In this document: positions 5,967-6,321 of the stretch, in pieces
How the letters are laid out: every line of letters begins with the position of its first letter
How positions within the stretch are numbered: position 1 is the stretch's first letter
Notes under the pieces: model-generated
What the model was told of the DNA's origin: nothing
What the model saw: the letters and a program-made list of their open reading frames with translations, nothing else
Database searches by the model: none
Made by a program: the position numbers and the translations under genes
From: Actinomycetes bacterium
Lineage (GTDB): Bacteria; Actinomycetota; Actinomycetes; Actinomycetales; Cellulomonadaceae
Length of the DNA stretch: 6,321 nt
NCBI GenBank assembly: GCA_023430425.1
Contig: JAEZAR010000331.1
Coordinates: 1 to 6,321, forward strand
Reading direction: 5' to 3'

Positions 5967-6251
5967 TCAGAAGCGGAACGGCACCGGGATGCCCCCGCAG
6001 CAGCAGACGCCCCCGCCCTGCACGTCGGCCGGCACGACGGCGAGCGCGGCCCGGTAGCACAGCAGGAACCGGGCGGCTGTCGGCACGGCGCCACGCAGGA
6101 GGCCTCGGCTGCGGACGATCTCGCGGACCGCCTGCGAGCACGACGGGCCGCCGTGCACGACACGCGCCGCGCACGACCAGCCCTTCCGTGGCGACAGCCG
6201 GCGCTGGTAGGCGCGGATGGCGGCGTCGGCGGCGCGGTTCGCGGGGCTCAT
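5967..6251 (-). CDS. yidD: Divergent YidD-family membrane-protein insertion efficiency factor
   Basis: This 94-aa protein resembles YidD, a small inner-membrane-associated factor that aids YidC/Sec insertion. Shared features: AIRAYQRRLSPRKGWSC (11-27) matches the family opening (xIRxYQxxxSPxxGxxC), PSCSQAVREIVRSRGLLRG (36-54) matches PTCSxYxxEAxxxxGxxxG, and FLLC (62-65) matches the late xKC motif. Differences: about five extra residues (VVHGG region) between C27 and PSCS, no HP after C65, and a C-terminal GGGVCCCGGIPVPF with three consecutive cysteines (83-85) before the usual Pro-rich end. ATG 6251 is preferred; an adjacent GTG at 6254 would add one residue. No Shine-Dalgarno is seen, but a TANNNT box suggests leaderless expression. 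It is not next to rnpA/rpmH/yidC, the usual home of yidD, so it may be a second copy. Confidence 0.78.
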   Translation of the reverse strand: MSPANRAADAAIRAYQRRLSPRKGWSCAARVVHGGPSCSQAVREIVRSRGLLRGAVPTAARFLLCYRAALAVVPADVQGGGVCCCGGIPVPFRF

Positions 6252-6257
6252 CACCCG

Positions 6258-6263
6258 ACGGTA
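6258..6263 (-). promoter_or_regulatory. yidD: Probable -10 box giving a leaderless YidD-like transcript
   Basis: On the minus strand TACCGT fits TANNNT, and exactly 6 nt separate it from the A of the ATG at 6251. This is the spacing expected when transcription starts on the first base of the start codon, which is common in actinobacteria. The lack of a ribosome-binding site fits this. The rest of the upstream sequence to the window end (6264-6321) is GC-rich with no recognisable -35 box or gene. Confidence 0.42.
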
Positions 6264-6321
6264 TGGGGTGCGCCCGCCGCGCGCTCGGGGTCGCGTGCCG
6301 GCCCCCGACCGGCGCCGCCCC

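Noticed and set aside
4883..6163. Alternative 426-codon minus-strand frame over PAP2 and the YidD-like gene
   Set aside because: It is an Arg/Gly/Pro-rich shadow frame; the other frame carries the three PAP2 motifs.
5818..6174. Upstream extension of the PAP2 gene to a 390-aa protein
   Set aside because: The extra region overlaps the YidD-like gene and is Arg/Ala-rich without domains. The ATG at 5817 has a well-spaced AGGA.

Overview
This window is very GC-rich and almost fully coding. Genes overlap by ATGA, GTG starts occur, and the tmRNA tail resembles those of high-GC Gram-positives, so the source is an actinobacterium. The protein style and tmRNA tail suggest the Micrococcales (Cellulomonas/Promicromonospora-like), but the sequence alone cannot fix the genus.

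Layout, left to right. (1) Positions 1-127 are the 3' end of the tmRNA gene ssrA, truncated by the window edge. A perfect 14-bp hairpin follows at 175-215. (2) The leader at 216-386 holds no gene. It carries a sharp 18-bp palindrome at 312-329 that looks like a response-regulator operator. (3) Positions 387-3940 (+) are a four-gene operon: ABC ATPase, ABC-2 permease, DesK-type histidine kinase, and DesR-type (NarL/LuxR) response regulator. The genes overlap by 4 bp, or in one case are 10 bp apart. The order matches sensor-linked ABC exporters such as Bacillus YvfRSTU and is related to the linearmycin-resistance LnrLMN/LnrJK type. (4) Positions 4053-4982 (+) encode an AEC-family (auxin efflux carrier-like) transporter with its own likely promoter. 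(5) On the minus strand, converging on it, lie a PAP2-family phosphatase (5002-5817) and a small divergent YidD-family protein (5967-6251), with a 14-bp palindrome between the convergent ends.

How it may work: the kinase senses a membrane condition or membrane-active compound and phosphorylates the regulator at D55. The regulator would then bind the palindrome upstream of the ATPase gene and raise expression of the exporter and of its own operon. The substrate is unknown. PAP2 (lipid-phosphate or undecaprenyl-pyrophosphate hydrolysis) and YidD (membrane-protein insertion) are envelope functions but look separately expressed.

I see no CRISPR array, transposase, integrase or clearly foreign segment. 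The window is mostly ordinary core or near-core genome. The best leads are the operator palindrome with its exporter/two-component operon, the post-ssrA inverted repeat, and the divergent Cys-rich YidD homologue with an apparently leaderless start.
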